Below are positions 14,961 to 23,365 of a stretch of DNA of 64,000 bases, piece after piece; positions within the stretch are counted from its first letter, which is position 1; every line of letters begins with the position of its first letter. Position numbers and translations under genes: made by a program. The stretch spans positions 1,578,210-1,642,209 of the forward strand of contig NZ_CP018258.1 in NCBI RefSeq assembly GCF_001953175.1. The letters are read 5' to 3'. The stretch comes from Dehalogenimonas formicexedens. GTDB taxonomy: Bacteria; Chloroflexota; Dehalococcoidia; Dehalococcoidales; Dehalococcoidaceae. The notes under the pieces are model-generated. The model was not told the DNA's origin. It worked only from the letters and a program-made list of their open reading frames with translations, and searched no databases.

Positions 14961-17729
14961 ATGACGCCACAGCCATCCGGCAAACCGCTGGTAGACAAAA
15001 ACCGCATCGCTTCGATCATCTTCAACCAGGCGTCCGCCATGGGTATCGCCGACCGCGGCAAGATCGAAGAGATGACCAGAAGCATCATCGAGAAGCTGGA
15101 GAAGCCGAGCGTTTTGCCCGGCATGGAGGCCTTTGCCCCGCCGTCCGGGACCAGGCTGCCGATAGCCGTGACTGAGAACGAGATCGAGAACATGGTCAAG
15201 GACGCGGTCGAGGGGGTGAAATCTGATGCCGAAGCTCACCCTTCGACAAGCTCCCACGATTCCGATCGGGGCGGGGCAGGGCAAACGGAAGCTACAGATG
15301 AAATACCAAAGCCGCCCACGCCGCCGTTGCCGCCGCTGCAAGCGGCGCCAGTTGCCAACACACCAAAACCTGTCACAGAGGAGAATAAAGTGGTAATCGC
15401 AGTCAAAACCAAAAACGTCAAAGCAATGAAGAAACAGCCCATCCCGGAGAAGATCGGGCTTTCGGATAACGCCCTCCAGGTGCTGGAGAAACGCTATCTC
15501 AAAAAGGACAAGGCTGGCAAGGCCATCGAGAAACCGGAAGACATGATACGGCGCGTCGCCCGGACCATCGCCGCCGCCGAACTAATCTACGACCCCAAGT
15601 GCGACGTCCGGTCCATCGAGGACGAGTTCTACGGCCTGATGGCCCGCCTTGAGTTCCTGCCCAACTCCCCCACCCTGATGAACGCCGGCCGCGAGCTGGG
15701 ACAACTTTCCGCCTGCTTCGTGCTGCCGATCGACGACGCCATCGAGAGCATTTTCGACGCCGTGAAGCACACCGCGATGATCCACAAGTCCGGCGGCGGC
15801 ACCGGCTTCTCCTTCTCCCGCCTGCGCCCCGAAAAAGACCGCGTCGGCTCCACCGGCGGCGTCGCCTCCGGCCCGGTGTCCTTCATGCGCGCCTTCGACG
15901 TGGCCACCGACGTCATCAAGCAGGGAGGCACCCGCCGGGGCGCCAACATGGCGATACTCTCCGTCGACCACCCGGACATCGAGCGCTTCATCAAGGCCAA
16001 GCAGACGGCCGGGGTACTGACCAATTTCAATCTTTCAGTCGCCGTCACCGACGCCTTCATGGAAGCCGTCCGCAACAACGGCGAATATGAACTTAAAAAT
16101 CCCCACAACGGCGAGGTCGTCGAGAAGAAGAAAGCCCGCGACATCTTCGACCAGATCGTGAACCTGGCCTGGAAGACCGGCGACCCCGGTGTGGTGTTCA
16201 TCGACCGCATCAACGCCGGCAACCCGACGCCGCAGCTGGGCAAGATCGAGTCCACCAACCCCTGCGGCGAGCAGCCGCTTCTGCCCTACGAGTCCTGCAA
16301 CCTGGGCTCGATCAACCTGTCCAAGATGGTCAAGTCCAACGGCAAGAAGACCATAGATTATGACAAGCTGGGCTACACCGTGCGCACGGCAGTCCGCTTC
16401 CTGGACGACGTCATTGACGTCAACAAGTTCCCCTTGCCCCAGATCGCCGAGCGCACCCGCCAGACGCGCAAGATCGGCCTGGGGGTCATGGGCTTCGCCG
16501 ACATGCTGATCGATTTGGGGATCGCCTACGACTCGCCCGCCGCACTGGATACCGCCGAGGCGGTCATGGGCTTCATCGAGAGCGAATCGCACAAAGCCTC
16601 CGAGGAATTAGCCGCCATCCGCGGCACGTTCCCGGCCTATGACGGCTCGGTCTACGACGGCAAGGTCAAGATGCGCAACGCCTCCTGTACCACCATCGCC
16701 CCCACCGGCACCCTGTCCATCATCGCCGGATGCTCAAGCGGCATCGAGCCCCACTTCGCCCTGTGCTTCACCAGGAACATCATGGACGGCACCAAGATGG
16801 TCGAGGTCAACCCCTACTTCGAGCGGGCATCCGTCGAGGGCGGTTTTTTCAGCAAGGAGATGATGGAAAAGCTGGCCGGCGGCGCCCACCTTGAAGAGTT
16901 TGCCAACGTGCCCGAGGCGGTCAAGAAGCTGTTCGTCACCGCCCACCAGATCACTCCCGAAGGCCACGTCAAGATGCAGGCGGTGTTCCAGAAGTACACC
17001 GATAACGCCGTTTCGAAGACGGTCAACTTCCCGGCTAACGCCACCGTCGCCGATGTCGACAAGGTCTATCTGATGGCCTTCGACGACAAGCTGAAGGGCA
17101 TCACCATCTATCGCGACGGCTGCAAGGCCGACCAGCCGATGTCCACCGGCAAGACCGAGGCCAAGGCCGAGGCCGCCCCGGCACCCGCCGCGCCGCCCAA
17201 ACCCGTCGGCCCGCGCGAGCGCGCCAAGGTCACCACCGGCTTCACCGAGAAGGTCAAGACCGGCTGCGGCAATATTTACATCACCATCAACACCGACGAG
17301 ACCGGCATCTGCGAGGTCTTTTCCCACCTGGGCAAGGCGGGCGGTTGCGCCACCGCGCAGCTCGAAAGCACCTGCCGCCTGGTGTCGCTGGCCCTCAGAA
17401 GCGGCGTACCGGTCGACACGGTGGCCAAACAGCTCAAGGGCATCCGCTGCCCGTCAATTGCCTGGGACGCCGGCAAGAGCGTCCTAAGCTGCGCCGACGC
17501 CATCGCCACGGTGCTGGAGAACTACATCGCCAGCGGCATGAGCGTCAAGCTGGAGACCAAGGCCGAGCACAACGGCAATGGCAACGGGAACGGCAACGGT
17601 GAAAAGAAGGTCATCAAGGACTTCGGCCTGGTGAAGAACATAGCCGGCCAGTGCGTCGAGTGCGGCAGCATCCTGGTCTACCAAGAGGGGTGCTTTATTT
17701 GTCCGGGGTGCGGGTTTACGAAGTGCTAA
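14961..17729 (+). CDS. nrdJ: B12-dependent ribonucleotide reductase (class II)
   Basis: A 922-residue adenosylcobalamin-dependent ribonucleotide reductase, which makes deoxyribonucleotides without oxygen. Visible motifs include FLPNSPTLMNAG, the redox Cys in LSACFVLP, KSGGGTGFSFSRLRP and NPCGEQPLLPYE with the thiyl-radical Cys. A TSCPD-type domain (TGCGNIYITI, GKAGGCATAQLE) and a C-terminal zinc ribbon (CVECGS, CPGCG) follow. Residues 90-140 are a low-complexity linker rich in Pro and Ala that seems to include a dispersed repeat (CCTTCGACAAGCTC at about 15240). The length fits the large NrdJ type. It is preceded by nrdR and ends at a strong hairpin. Confidence 0.95.
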   Translation: MTPQPSGKPLVDKNRIASIIFNQASAMGIADRGKIEEMTRSIIEKLEKPSVLPGMEAFAPPSGTRLPIAVTENEIENMVKDAVEGVKSDAEAHPSTSSHDSDRGGAGQTEATDEIPKPPTPPLPPLQAAPVANTPKPVTEENKVVIAVKTKNVKAMKKQPIPEKIGLSDNALQVLEKRYLKKDKAGKAIEKPEDMIRRVARTIAAAELIYDPKCDVRSIEDEFYGLMARLEFLPNSPTLMNAGRELGQLSACFVLPIDDAIESIFDAVKHTAMIHKSGGGTGFSFSRLRPEKDRVGSTGGVASGPVSFMRAFDVATDVIKQGGTRRGANMAILSVDHPDIERFIKAKQTAGVLTNFNLSVAVTDAFMEAVRNNGEYELKNPHNGEVVEKKKARDIFDQIVNLAWKTGDPGVVFIDRINAGNPTPQLGKIESTNPCGEQPLLPYESCNLGSINLSKMVKSNGKKTIDYDKLGYTVRTAVRFLDDVIDVNKFPLPQIAERTRQTRKIGLGVMGFADMLIDLGIAYDSPAALDTAEAVMGFIESESHKASEELAAIRGTFPAYDGSVYDGKVKMRNASCTTIAPTGTLSIIAGCSSGIEPHFALCFTRNIMDGTKMVEVNPYFERASVEGGFFSKEMMEKLAGGAHLEEFANVPEAVKKLFVTAHQITPEGHVKMQAVFQKYTDNAVSKTVNFPANATVADVDKVYLMAFDDKLKGITIYRDGCKADQPMSTGKTEAKAEAAPAPAAPPKPVGPRERAKVTTGFTEKVKTGCGNIYITINTDETGICEVFSHLGKAGGCATAQLESTCRLVSLALRSGVPVDTVAKQLKGIRCPSIAWDAGKSVLSCADAIATVLENYIASGMSVKLETKAEHNGNGNGNGNGEKKVIKDFGLVKNIAGQCVECGSILVYQEGCFICPGCGFTKC

Positions 17730-17779
17730 AGGCGATGTAGCTATGCCTGAAAATAGTTCGAGTCCGTCCGGATTCAATG

Positions 17780-17809
17780 AAGCGCCTGGTGCGAGAAGCC
17801 CAGGCGCTT
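17780..17809 (+). terminator. Terminator after nrdJ
   Basis: AAGCGCCTGG (17780-17789) pairs perfectly with CCAGGCGCTT (17800-17809), followed by TTCC. Fifteen bases around the left arm (TGAAGCGCCTGGTGC) recur before the UvrD-like gene at 58.5 kb. Confidence 0.65.
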
Positions 17810-17845
17810 TCCTTATCCGAAATTATTACCGTAAGGAGAAAAGGG

Positions 17846-19282
17846 ATGAGGGTATCTGAGTATTTCGAGCTTGGGCGTACCCAATCTGAATTGGATTTTG
17901 TCGATATAGATATTGATGGAGATGTTCCTGTATTTGTTGATCCCAGAGCCTTACGCCTTCTTGAAACCGAATGGGGTGGACTTTGTGTTCACCTCATCCA
18001 AGATTGTTTCACGGAAATAATCACTGAACTTGGGGCAAACCATGTTCAACGCGCCCAAGGCATTCTTCGAACTTTAAAGGAACCAAATGAGACACATCTA
18101 GGTTTGTCCAAACGCAAAGCTCAAGGAAGAGCATTAGGAAACGAATCTTCTGTTGACGTTTCTGATAGTCTTTTGTCAAGCGTTGCTGTGAGGACCGGTT
18201 TATTAGAAGACCTAGAAGATACAATATTGCTGGTTGATGGCATAGGACCTGACATTATTTCTGATATGACAACGAATATCATCCGCGGCCCTTTGATTAC
18301 ATACACGCAGGATATGTGTAATTTATACGGAATTCCACTTCAAGAAGTAGGTTCGGGACCGATCTGGGATGAGACTAAAAAAGAATTCACCACAATTCAT
18401 GTATTACAACCTGTAGCAAATAATAAGAAACTGTTGTTTGTTCCAAAGTCAATCGTCCGTGTCAGGATGGATTACAATCCCGATGAGTACTATCGCGATT
18501 ATTTATTGCAGCATCTCCGCGGAATTGAATTGGGCACACCAAGCTCAGAGTTGGTCACATTATTAAAAAATGGTGAGAAAAGAGTATTTTCAAAAGATCT
18601 CGTAAAAAAATATGGTCAAGGGAAAAAGGCAGCTTTACGGATTACAATTGAGCATCCTGATGTGCTTGACAGGTATAGGAATTCTAAGTCTTCATTTACT
18701 AGACGTACGTTAGATAATGCGGAACTCGCAGAAGCAATTGGCGTTGAACTTCCAAACTTAGACGTCTTGTTGCACGACGTTCTTCGAGTACCACCCGGAA
18801 CCGAAAATGCTACCTTATTTCATAGAAACGTAGAAAAACTAATCTCTGCGTTGTTTTCTCCAGATCTAGCATATCCCCAAATCGAAAGACCAATTCATGA
18901 TGGGCGCAAACGAATTGACATTACTTATACTAACGTCGCCGCTTCAGGTTTTTTCAAATGGATAGGTGACCACGCGCCAGCGCCTTATGTATTCCTTGAA
19001 TGTAAGAACTATTCGCGTGATCTGGCAAATCCCGAATTGGATCAGATTGCCGGTAGATTTTCACCTAGACGAGGTAAATTTGGTATTATCGTTTGCCGGA
19101 ATATTGAAGAAAAACAAGCTTTTCTTAGAAAATGCAAGGATACCCTCCTGGATGACCGAGGAATCGTCTTACCTTTGGATGATAATGATTTAGCTTTACT
19201 CGTTGAACAGACCAAGGATCCTGCGAACCTTCCAGGAGTGTACCCACTATTAAAAACCCGTTGTGATGAAATAATGCTCTAG
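17846..19282 (+). CDS. Probable PD-(D/E)XK nuclease, AT-rich island gene
   Basis: A 478-residue protein starting at ATG 17846 (AAGGAGAAAAGGG upstream). The C-terminal 150 residues contain RKRIDITYTN, then FLECKNYSRDL about 28 residues later, followed by DQIAGRFSPRRGKFGIIVCR. The spaced Asp and Glu-x-Lys fit the PD-(D/E)XK nuclease core, the fold of many restriction enzymes and defence nucleases. The N-terminal 300 residues are unrecognised. Base composition and codon use are visibly more AT-rich than in nrdJ upstream and the GNAT downstream, suggesting transfer. There is no methyltransferase partner nearby. Nuclease activity is inferred from motifs only. Confidence 0.6.
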   Translation: MRVSEYFELGRTQSELDFVDIDIDGDVPVFVDPRALRLLETEWGGLCVHLIQDCFTEIITELGANHVQRAQGILRTLKEPNETHLGLSKRKAQGRALGNESSVDVSDSLLSSVAVRTGLLEDLEDTILLVDGIGPDIISDMTTNIIRGPLITYTQDMCNLYGIPLQEVGSGPIWDETKKEFTTIHVLQPVANNKKLLFVPKSIVRVRMDYNPDEYYRDYLLQHLRGIELGTPSSELVTLLKNGEKRVFSKDLVKKYGQGKKAALRITIEHPDVLDRYRNSKSSFTRRTLDNAELAEAIGVELPNLDVLLHDVLRVPPGTENATLFHRNVEKLISALFSPDLAYPQIERPIHDGRKRIDITYTNVAASGFFKWIGDHAPAPYVFLECKNYSRDLANPELDQIAGRFSPRRGKFGIIVCRNIEEKQAFLRKCKDTLLDDRGIVLPLDDNDLALLVEQTKDPANLPGVYPLLKTRCDEIML

Positions 19283-19283
19283 G

Positions 19284-19727
19284 ATGCTAGGCATAAGACT
19301 AATTCTAAACTCCCTCACGCCCGCCGCCTATGACCAAGCCCTCGCCTTGTGGCAAGCCTGCGAGGGCATCGGGCTGTCTGATGCGGACTCGCGCTGCGGC
19401 ATAACCAGGTATATTGAACGCAATCCCGGCTGCAGCTTCGGAGCGTGGGACGGAGAAAGGCTCGTCGGTACCATTCTCGGGGGGCATGACGGGAGGAGGG
19501 GATACATCTACCACCTGGCGGTGCATCCGGATTACCGGCATCGCGGTATCGGCAAACAGTTAGCTGAAGCCTGCCTGGGAGCATTGAAAGCGGAAGGTAC
19601 CAATAAGGTCCACCTGTTCGTCTTCAACACCAACACATCGGCCATAAAGTTCTGGGAACACATCGGCTGGACGCTGCGGAAAGACATCAGCGTCATGTCC
19701 CTGGTGATGGAAAAGGGGACGTGCTGA
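19284..19727 (+). CDS. GNAT-family N-acetyltransferase
   Basis: A 147-residue acetyltransferase of the YpeA type. The acetyl-CoA binding motif A is visible in IYHLAVHPDYRHRGIGKQL (V-x-x-x-x-R-x-x-G-I-G), preceded by the beta-strand GTILGG and followed by the NTNTSAIKFWEHIGW motif B segment. The substrate is unknown. The start lies one base after the stop of the nuclease-like gene, but the GC-rich composition returns here, so the junction marks the right edge of the AT-rich island. Confidence 0.88.
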   Translation: MLGIRLILNSLTPAAYDQALALWQACEGIGLSDADSRCGITRYIERNPGCSFGAWDGERLVGTILGGHDGRRGYIYHLAVHPDYRHRGIGKQLAEACLGALKAEGTNKVHLFVFNTNTSAIKFWEHIGWTLRKDISVMSLVMEKGTC

Positions 19728-19733
19728 TTTTCC

Positions 19734-19749
19734 TGTGACCCCCGTCACA
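19734..19749. promoter_or_regulatory. CRP/FNR-type palindrome upstream of a SHOCT gene
   Basis: TGTGA (19734-19738), six bases, then TCACA (19745-19749): an exact match to the TGTGA-N6-TCACA consensus of the CRP family, extended to a 6+6 palindrome. It lies 54 bases before the SHOCT gene at 19803. Regulation is inferred. Confidence 0.45.
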
Positions 19750-19802
19750 TACAATGTCCATCCTAAATAGTAAAATTCTTTATTATTCAGGAGGACAAGT
19801 AT

Positions 19803-20063
19803 ATGATGTATGGCTGGGGACCCGGGTGGTACGGAGGTTTCGGAGGAGGCTGGTTCATGCTTCTCTTCTGGATCGTCCTTATTTCCCTTATCGTTTGGGG
19901 AGCGATTGCCCTAACCAGGCACGGACGCTACGGGCATGCGCACATGCATTCCGGCGGGTGCTGCTCCACAGACGGCAACGCGCTGGATATCGCAAGGGAG
20001 CGCTACGCTCGAGGAGAGATCAGCAAGGAGCAGTTCGAAACCCTCAAGAAAGACTTGGGTTAA
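19803..20063 (+). CDS. SHOCT-domain membrane protein
   Basis: An 86-residue protein with a Gly/Trp/Tyr-rich start, one strong membrane helix (about 17-42), a His/Cys-rich linker (HGRYGHAHMH, GGCC) and a C-terminal SHOCT motif (IARERYARGEISKEQFETLK). SHOCT is a short oligomerisation domain usually at the C-terminus of membrane proteins. The His/Cys linker could bind metal. Strong AGGAGGA ribosome site; followed by a clear terminator. First of three SHOCT genes in 800 bases. Confidence 0.85.
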   Translation: MMYGWGPGWYGGFGGGWFMLLFWIVLISLIVWGAIALTRHGRYGHAHMHSGGCCSTDGNALDIARERYARGEISKEQFETLKKDLG

Positions 20064-20079
20064 GTCTCCGGGGAATCCC

Positions 20080-20111
20080 AAAAGGGGATGGCTTAAAAGC
20101 CATCCCCTTTT
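20080..20111 (+). terminator. Intrinsic terminator after SHOCT gene
   Basis: AAAAGGGGATGGC (20080-20092) pairs with GCCATCCCCTTTT (20099-20111), continuing into a T-run. It separates the first SHOCT gene from the next two. Confidence 0.8.
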
Positions 20112-20184
20112 TTATACGAAATTAGGAGAACGTCACTTCCGGCGATAAAATGAAGTCGACCGGGGGGTAGGAGGTTTTCGAGCG

Positions 20185-20379
20185 ATGTTCGGGGACTGGA
20201 GATTCGGCGTTGTCATAGTGGTAATACTGATCATCGTGCTGATGTTCGTGGTCTGGAACGTCGCCCGGGGAGGCATCGGCAGCCACGTGCATGACCCGGT
20301 AGCTATCGCCAAGGAAAGGTATGCCAGGGGCGAAATTACGCTTGAACAGTTAAACGACATCAAGAAGAATATCCGGTAA
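20185..20379 (+). CDS. Short SHOCT-domain membrane protein
   Basis: A 64-residue protein: a membrane helix at about 8-27, a short Gly-rich linker, then a SHOCT motif (IAKERYARGEITLEQLNDIK). It is shorter than its paralogue at 19803 because the His-rich linker is reduced to GSHVH. GGAGG lies upstream of ATG 20185. It is followed 17 bases later by a frameshifted third copy, so the two probably form one transcript ending at the terminator near 20631. Confidence 0.8.
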   Translation: MFGDWRFGVVIVVILIIVLMFVVWNVARGGIGSHVHDPVAIAKERYARGEITLEQLNDIKKNIR

Positions 20380-20396
20380 GATTCAGGAGGAACGCC

Positions 20397-20574
20397 ATGA
20401 TCATTTTAGTTATTGTTGTCATCGGATTGATCGTTTGGCTGGTAGCCAACAACAACGGCTGGAGGATGGGATTGGGGTCCGAGTTCCAGGCAAGACCCGA
20501 TGGAGATCGCCAAGGAGCGTTACGCCAGGGGCGAGATCACCAAAGATCAATTCGAGGAGATCAAGAAGGGCCTG
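20397..20574 (+). pseudogene. Frameshifted SHOCT-domain gene
   Basis: The frame from ATG 20397 encodes a membrane helix and the start of a linker (about 30 residues, to GLGSEFQ). The SHOCT half (MEIAKERYARGEITKDQF) continues in a different frame around 20490-20500, so a one-base shift has split the gene. The second frame also lacks a stop where the family ends and would run through the terminator at 20603. Two lesions argue for decay rather than programmed frameshifting. Confidence 0.65.
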
Positions 20575-20602
20575 ACCGGCCGACAATATCCTGGTCAAAA
20601 CG

Positions 20603-20631
20603 AAAAGGGGAGGCGTCAAGCCTCCCCTTTT
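20603..20631 (+). terminator. Intrinsic terminator of the SHOCT run
   Basis: AAAAGGGGAGGC (20603-20614) and GCCTCCCCTTTT (20620-20631) form a 12-bp perfect stem with a five-base loop, continuing into TATTTATT. Confidence 0.8.
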
Positions 20632-20652
20632 ATTTATTCTAAGCAGCTGTGC

Positions 20653-20850
20653 CTATTTCTTTTTGGTCGAAATGCCGAAAGGCATATAGAGCGGGCAGGT
20701 GCCGATCAAAGAGGTGACGATCATGATGGCCCCCAGCGTGAACAAAGCGCCCGCCCAGACTCCGGTGGCAATGAAGATACCCCAAAGAACAAATATGATA
20801 CCTAGAATGATCCGGATCCAGCGGTCAACCGCGCCCATGTTTTTGTTCAT
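20653..20850 (-). CDS. DUF2892 (YgaP-type) membrane protein
   Basis: A 65-residue protein starting MNKNMGAVDRWIRIILG, the signature opening of DUF2892. Two hydrophobic helices follow and the protein ends SLIGTCPLYMPFGIS, where the Cys-Pro-Leu-Tyr motif is conserved in the family. The domain occurs alone or fused to rhodanese domains, and its role is unsettled. It converges on the SHOCT run. Confidence 0.88.
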   Translation of the reverse strand: MNKNMGAVDRWIRIILGIIFVLWGIFIATGVWAGALFTLGAIMIVTSLIGTCPLYMPFGISTKKK

Positions 20851-20989
20851 GTATCAACTCCTTAAAAAGCAATCTTCTTCAACTATCATATCGCGGAATT
20901 TTTCGAGACCAAAACGAAGCCCAGCCGGATAAGTATCGCTTTTCACCGCGTAACGCCCTATAATCAGCCAAAATACATCGGAGCTTCGG

Positions 20990-21382
20990 ATGGCGGACAA
21001 TAAAACGCTTGAATTCGACACCTGGCTGCTGCAATCGGTGATCCTGGCAAACGTCGATGGCCCCGGCACCACGGAGCGAATAAACAACGCCGCCGACCTG
21101 TTGAGCAAGACTCCGATGGCAGTTTCGGACCTGCGCGCCGGGCTTTTCAGGCTGGCGCAAAAAGGGTTCGTTCAAGAAGCCAACGGTAATTATTCAGCGG
21201 CGCAAACAACGGCAGGCATCAAATGGTTGGAACGCGATAAGATCCGGCAGTTGCTGTCAGCGGAACCCGCCCAGGGAGATGTGAAGTCAGCCGGAACGGG
21301 CAACCTCTCCAAAGTAGCCGGTGATTATGTCAAGAAGTTCCAGGGTTTCATGTCCGGGCTGACCAACCCCAGGAAAGAATAA
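20990..21382 (+). CDS. Hypothetical protein, winged-helix-like
   Basis: A 130-residue soluble protein. Residues 5-75 are predicted-looking helices with a pattern (TTERINNAADLLSKTPMAVSDLRAGLFRLAQKGFVQE) resembling a winged helix, as in regulators that read a few helices plus a beta-wing. The C-terminal 40 residues are amphipathic. I recognise no family. It stands alone between divergent and convergent neighbours, so its role cannot be inferred from context. Confidence 0.6.
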   Translation: MADNKTLEFDTWLLQSVILANVDGPGTTERINNAADLLSKTPMAVSDLRAGLFRLAQKGFVQEANGNYSAAQTTAGIKWLERDKIRQLLSAEPAQGDVKSAGTGNLSKVAGDYVKKFQGFMSGLTNPRKE

Positions 21383-21420
21383 TCCCCTGCGAGTGGATTT
21401 GTCATCGATTGAGGGTCGTA

Positions 21421-23262
21421 TTAGATCGAAGCTCTTCCGGCCGGAGCCAGACCGAACACCCTATCCAGAGCCTCTCGTAGCTGGTCTATACTATACGGCT
21501 TGTGAATAACGCCGCTGAACCCCAGGTCGGCATATTGAGCGAGGGCCGGGTCATCGGAATAACCTGATGAAACGATAGCGGTGACCATGGGATCGATATC
21601 GCGAAGAATACCGATTGTTTCCAGGCCGCCCATGCCACCGGGGACGGTCATGTCCAGGATGACGGCATTGAACCGGTTGCCGGTGGTGATACCCTCCCGG
21701 TATAGCTCGATAGCCTCGCGGCCGTCGACAGCCGTCTCGACGTCATAGCCTATCCTGAGGATCATCTTGCCGGCCACCTTGCGCACGTCCTGCTCATCGT
21801 CCATAACGAGGATTCTGAAGTGGCTGGCCGCCCCGGCGCGCGCTTCCGGTAGTTCTGGGGCGGTGATGCCGGCGGGGAGGTAGATGCTGAACGTAGCGCC
21901 CCTGCTGCCATTGTAGCTGATGGTCAGATAGCCCCCATGACTCTTGCAGATGGAATAAGCCGCCGGCAGCCCAAGGCCACTGGCGCCGGGTTTAGTCGAG
22001 AAAAATGGCTGGAAAACCTTGTCCCGATCTTTTTCGGGGATGCCGGGACCATCGTCGCTGACCTCGAGCAGGATATAGCGTTCTCCGTTCAACAAGCCTG
22101 AAAGGCCCCTGCGGGAGATTTCCAAGGCATCGACACTCCTGGCATCGATCCTCACGGTGCCGCCACCGGGCATGGCCTCTTTGGCGTTGACCAGGATGTT
22201 TTTCAGCGCCTGCCTGATCTGGGCGGGGTCCATCTCAGCGATGATCACTTCCGGGATAGAAACTTTGGCCTCGATTTTTGACCCGTTCAGGACGGAATTA
22301 ACCGTTTCCCGCACGAGATCGACGACATAGGAAGGTTGCTTGACCGGCTGCCCGCCCCGGGCAAAGGTAATCAGCTGCCGGTTCAGTTCGGTTGCCCGTA
22401 TGGAGGCCTTCTCAGCCTCAGCGAGGATCACGCCCATTTCGCTGTCCGGCTCCGCCAGTTCCCTTGCCAGGCTGACATTGCCGATGATAGCGGTGAAAAT
22501 GTTGTTGAAATCATGGGCGATGCCGCCGGCAGCCTGTCCGATGGCTTCCAGTTTTTCGGTACGGTGCTGCTCAAGTTCCATTTTGAGTTTTGCTTCCTGT
22601 GCCTGAGCTTCCGCTTCCCGGGCTAAGGTCTCGCGGCAACGGGAGGCTTGAAGACGCCGGGAGAGGCCGAAGCCAATGATGTTTACGGTTGCGAAGGTCG
22701 GGATGATAGTGAAGAGCTGGGAGTGCAGCGCAACATCCTTGGTGAAAATCAGAATCAGGATATCCCCGGCCATAATGTACATACCCAGGAATAACTGGTT
22801 CGATAACTTCTGTGGCACCGCAATATATATGGCCGCCGCCGCGGCGAGATCCGAGAGAAGGTACAGGGTGTAATCCGGCGGCCGGGTAGCGTTGATTATC
22901 AAAAACCCCGTCACGCCTGCCAGGAATCCGAAAAAGGTTACTCTGTCGAAAGCACGGAAGTCATCGACCGATTTCAAAAACCGGATGATGAACAATCCCA
23001 TGATGACGATGCCCAGGCGAAGCGCGGCAAGGGCATAGAATTCAGAGGACATTCCCAGGAACTGGTAATCCCGGAAGGCGAACAATCCGGTTATGGCGAT
23101 ACTGAAGAGCGCGGTAATCGAAGTTAGACGGGCGTCTTCCTTCAGGTACCTTGGGCGATACCTTTCTTCAGGCACATTGGGCAACCAGAGGTTGTGGGGT
23201 GAGTGTTCCAGGCCGAAAAACCTCAAAATAATATCGGGAATTTTATCACGATATTTGAACAT
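21421..23262 (-). CDS. Hybrid histidine kinase with C-terminal receiver
   Basis: A 613-residue sensor protein. Five or six membrane helices occupy residues 60-205. A coiled coil leads to the H-box GQAAGGIAHDFNNIFTAIIG, the HATPase domain has NILVNAKEAMPGGG, DDGPGIP and GASGLGL boxes, and a receiver domain starts near 495 (LVMDDEQDVRK, phosphoacceptor in AVILDMTVPG). This is the NtrB-like kinase type with phosphorelay to its own receiver. The ORF can start at TTG 23286; I prefer ATG 23262. No separate output regulator is adjacent. Confidence 0.9.
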   Translation of the reverse strand: MFKYRDKIPDIILRFFGLEHSPHNLWLPNVPEERYRPRYLKEDARLTSITALFSIAITGLFAFRDYQFLGMSSEFYALAALRLGIVIMGLFIIRFLKSVDDFRAFDRVTFFGFLAGVTGFLIINATRPPDYTLYLLSDLAAAAAIYIAVPQKLSNQLFLGMYIMAGDILILIFTKDVALHSQLFTIIPTFATVNIIGFGLSRRLQASRCRETLAREAEAQAQEAKLKMELEQHRTEKLEAIGQAAGGIAHDFNNIFTAIIGNVSLARELAEPDSEMGVILAEAEKASIRATELNRQLITFARGGQPVKQPSYVVDLVRETVNSVLNGSKIEAKVSIPEVIIAEMDPAQIRQALKNILVNAKEAMPGGGTVRIDARSVDALEISRRGLSGLLNGERYILLEVSDDGPGIPEKDRDKVFQPFFSTKPGASGLGLPAAYSICKSHGGYLTISYNGSRGATFSIYLPAGITAPELPEARAGAASHFRILVMDDEQDVRKVAGKMILRIGYDVETAVDGREAIELYREGITTGNRFNAVILDMTVPGGMGGLETIGILRDIDPMVTAIVSSGYSDDPALAQYADLGFSGVIHKPYSIDQLREALDRVFGLAPAGRASI

Positions 23263-23365
23263 TAAACAAAATACATTTAATAACAAAACAGTGAATATAA
23301 GTTAAATATTCGCAACCGCCCCTCAAACGCCTTATAATTGGTATATCAACCTTGGAGGTAACCAC

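Noticed and set aside
16035-17327. Several long frames opposite nrdJ
   Set aside because: They are mirror frames of a high-GC coding sequence; the plus-strand NrdJ has complete motifs.
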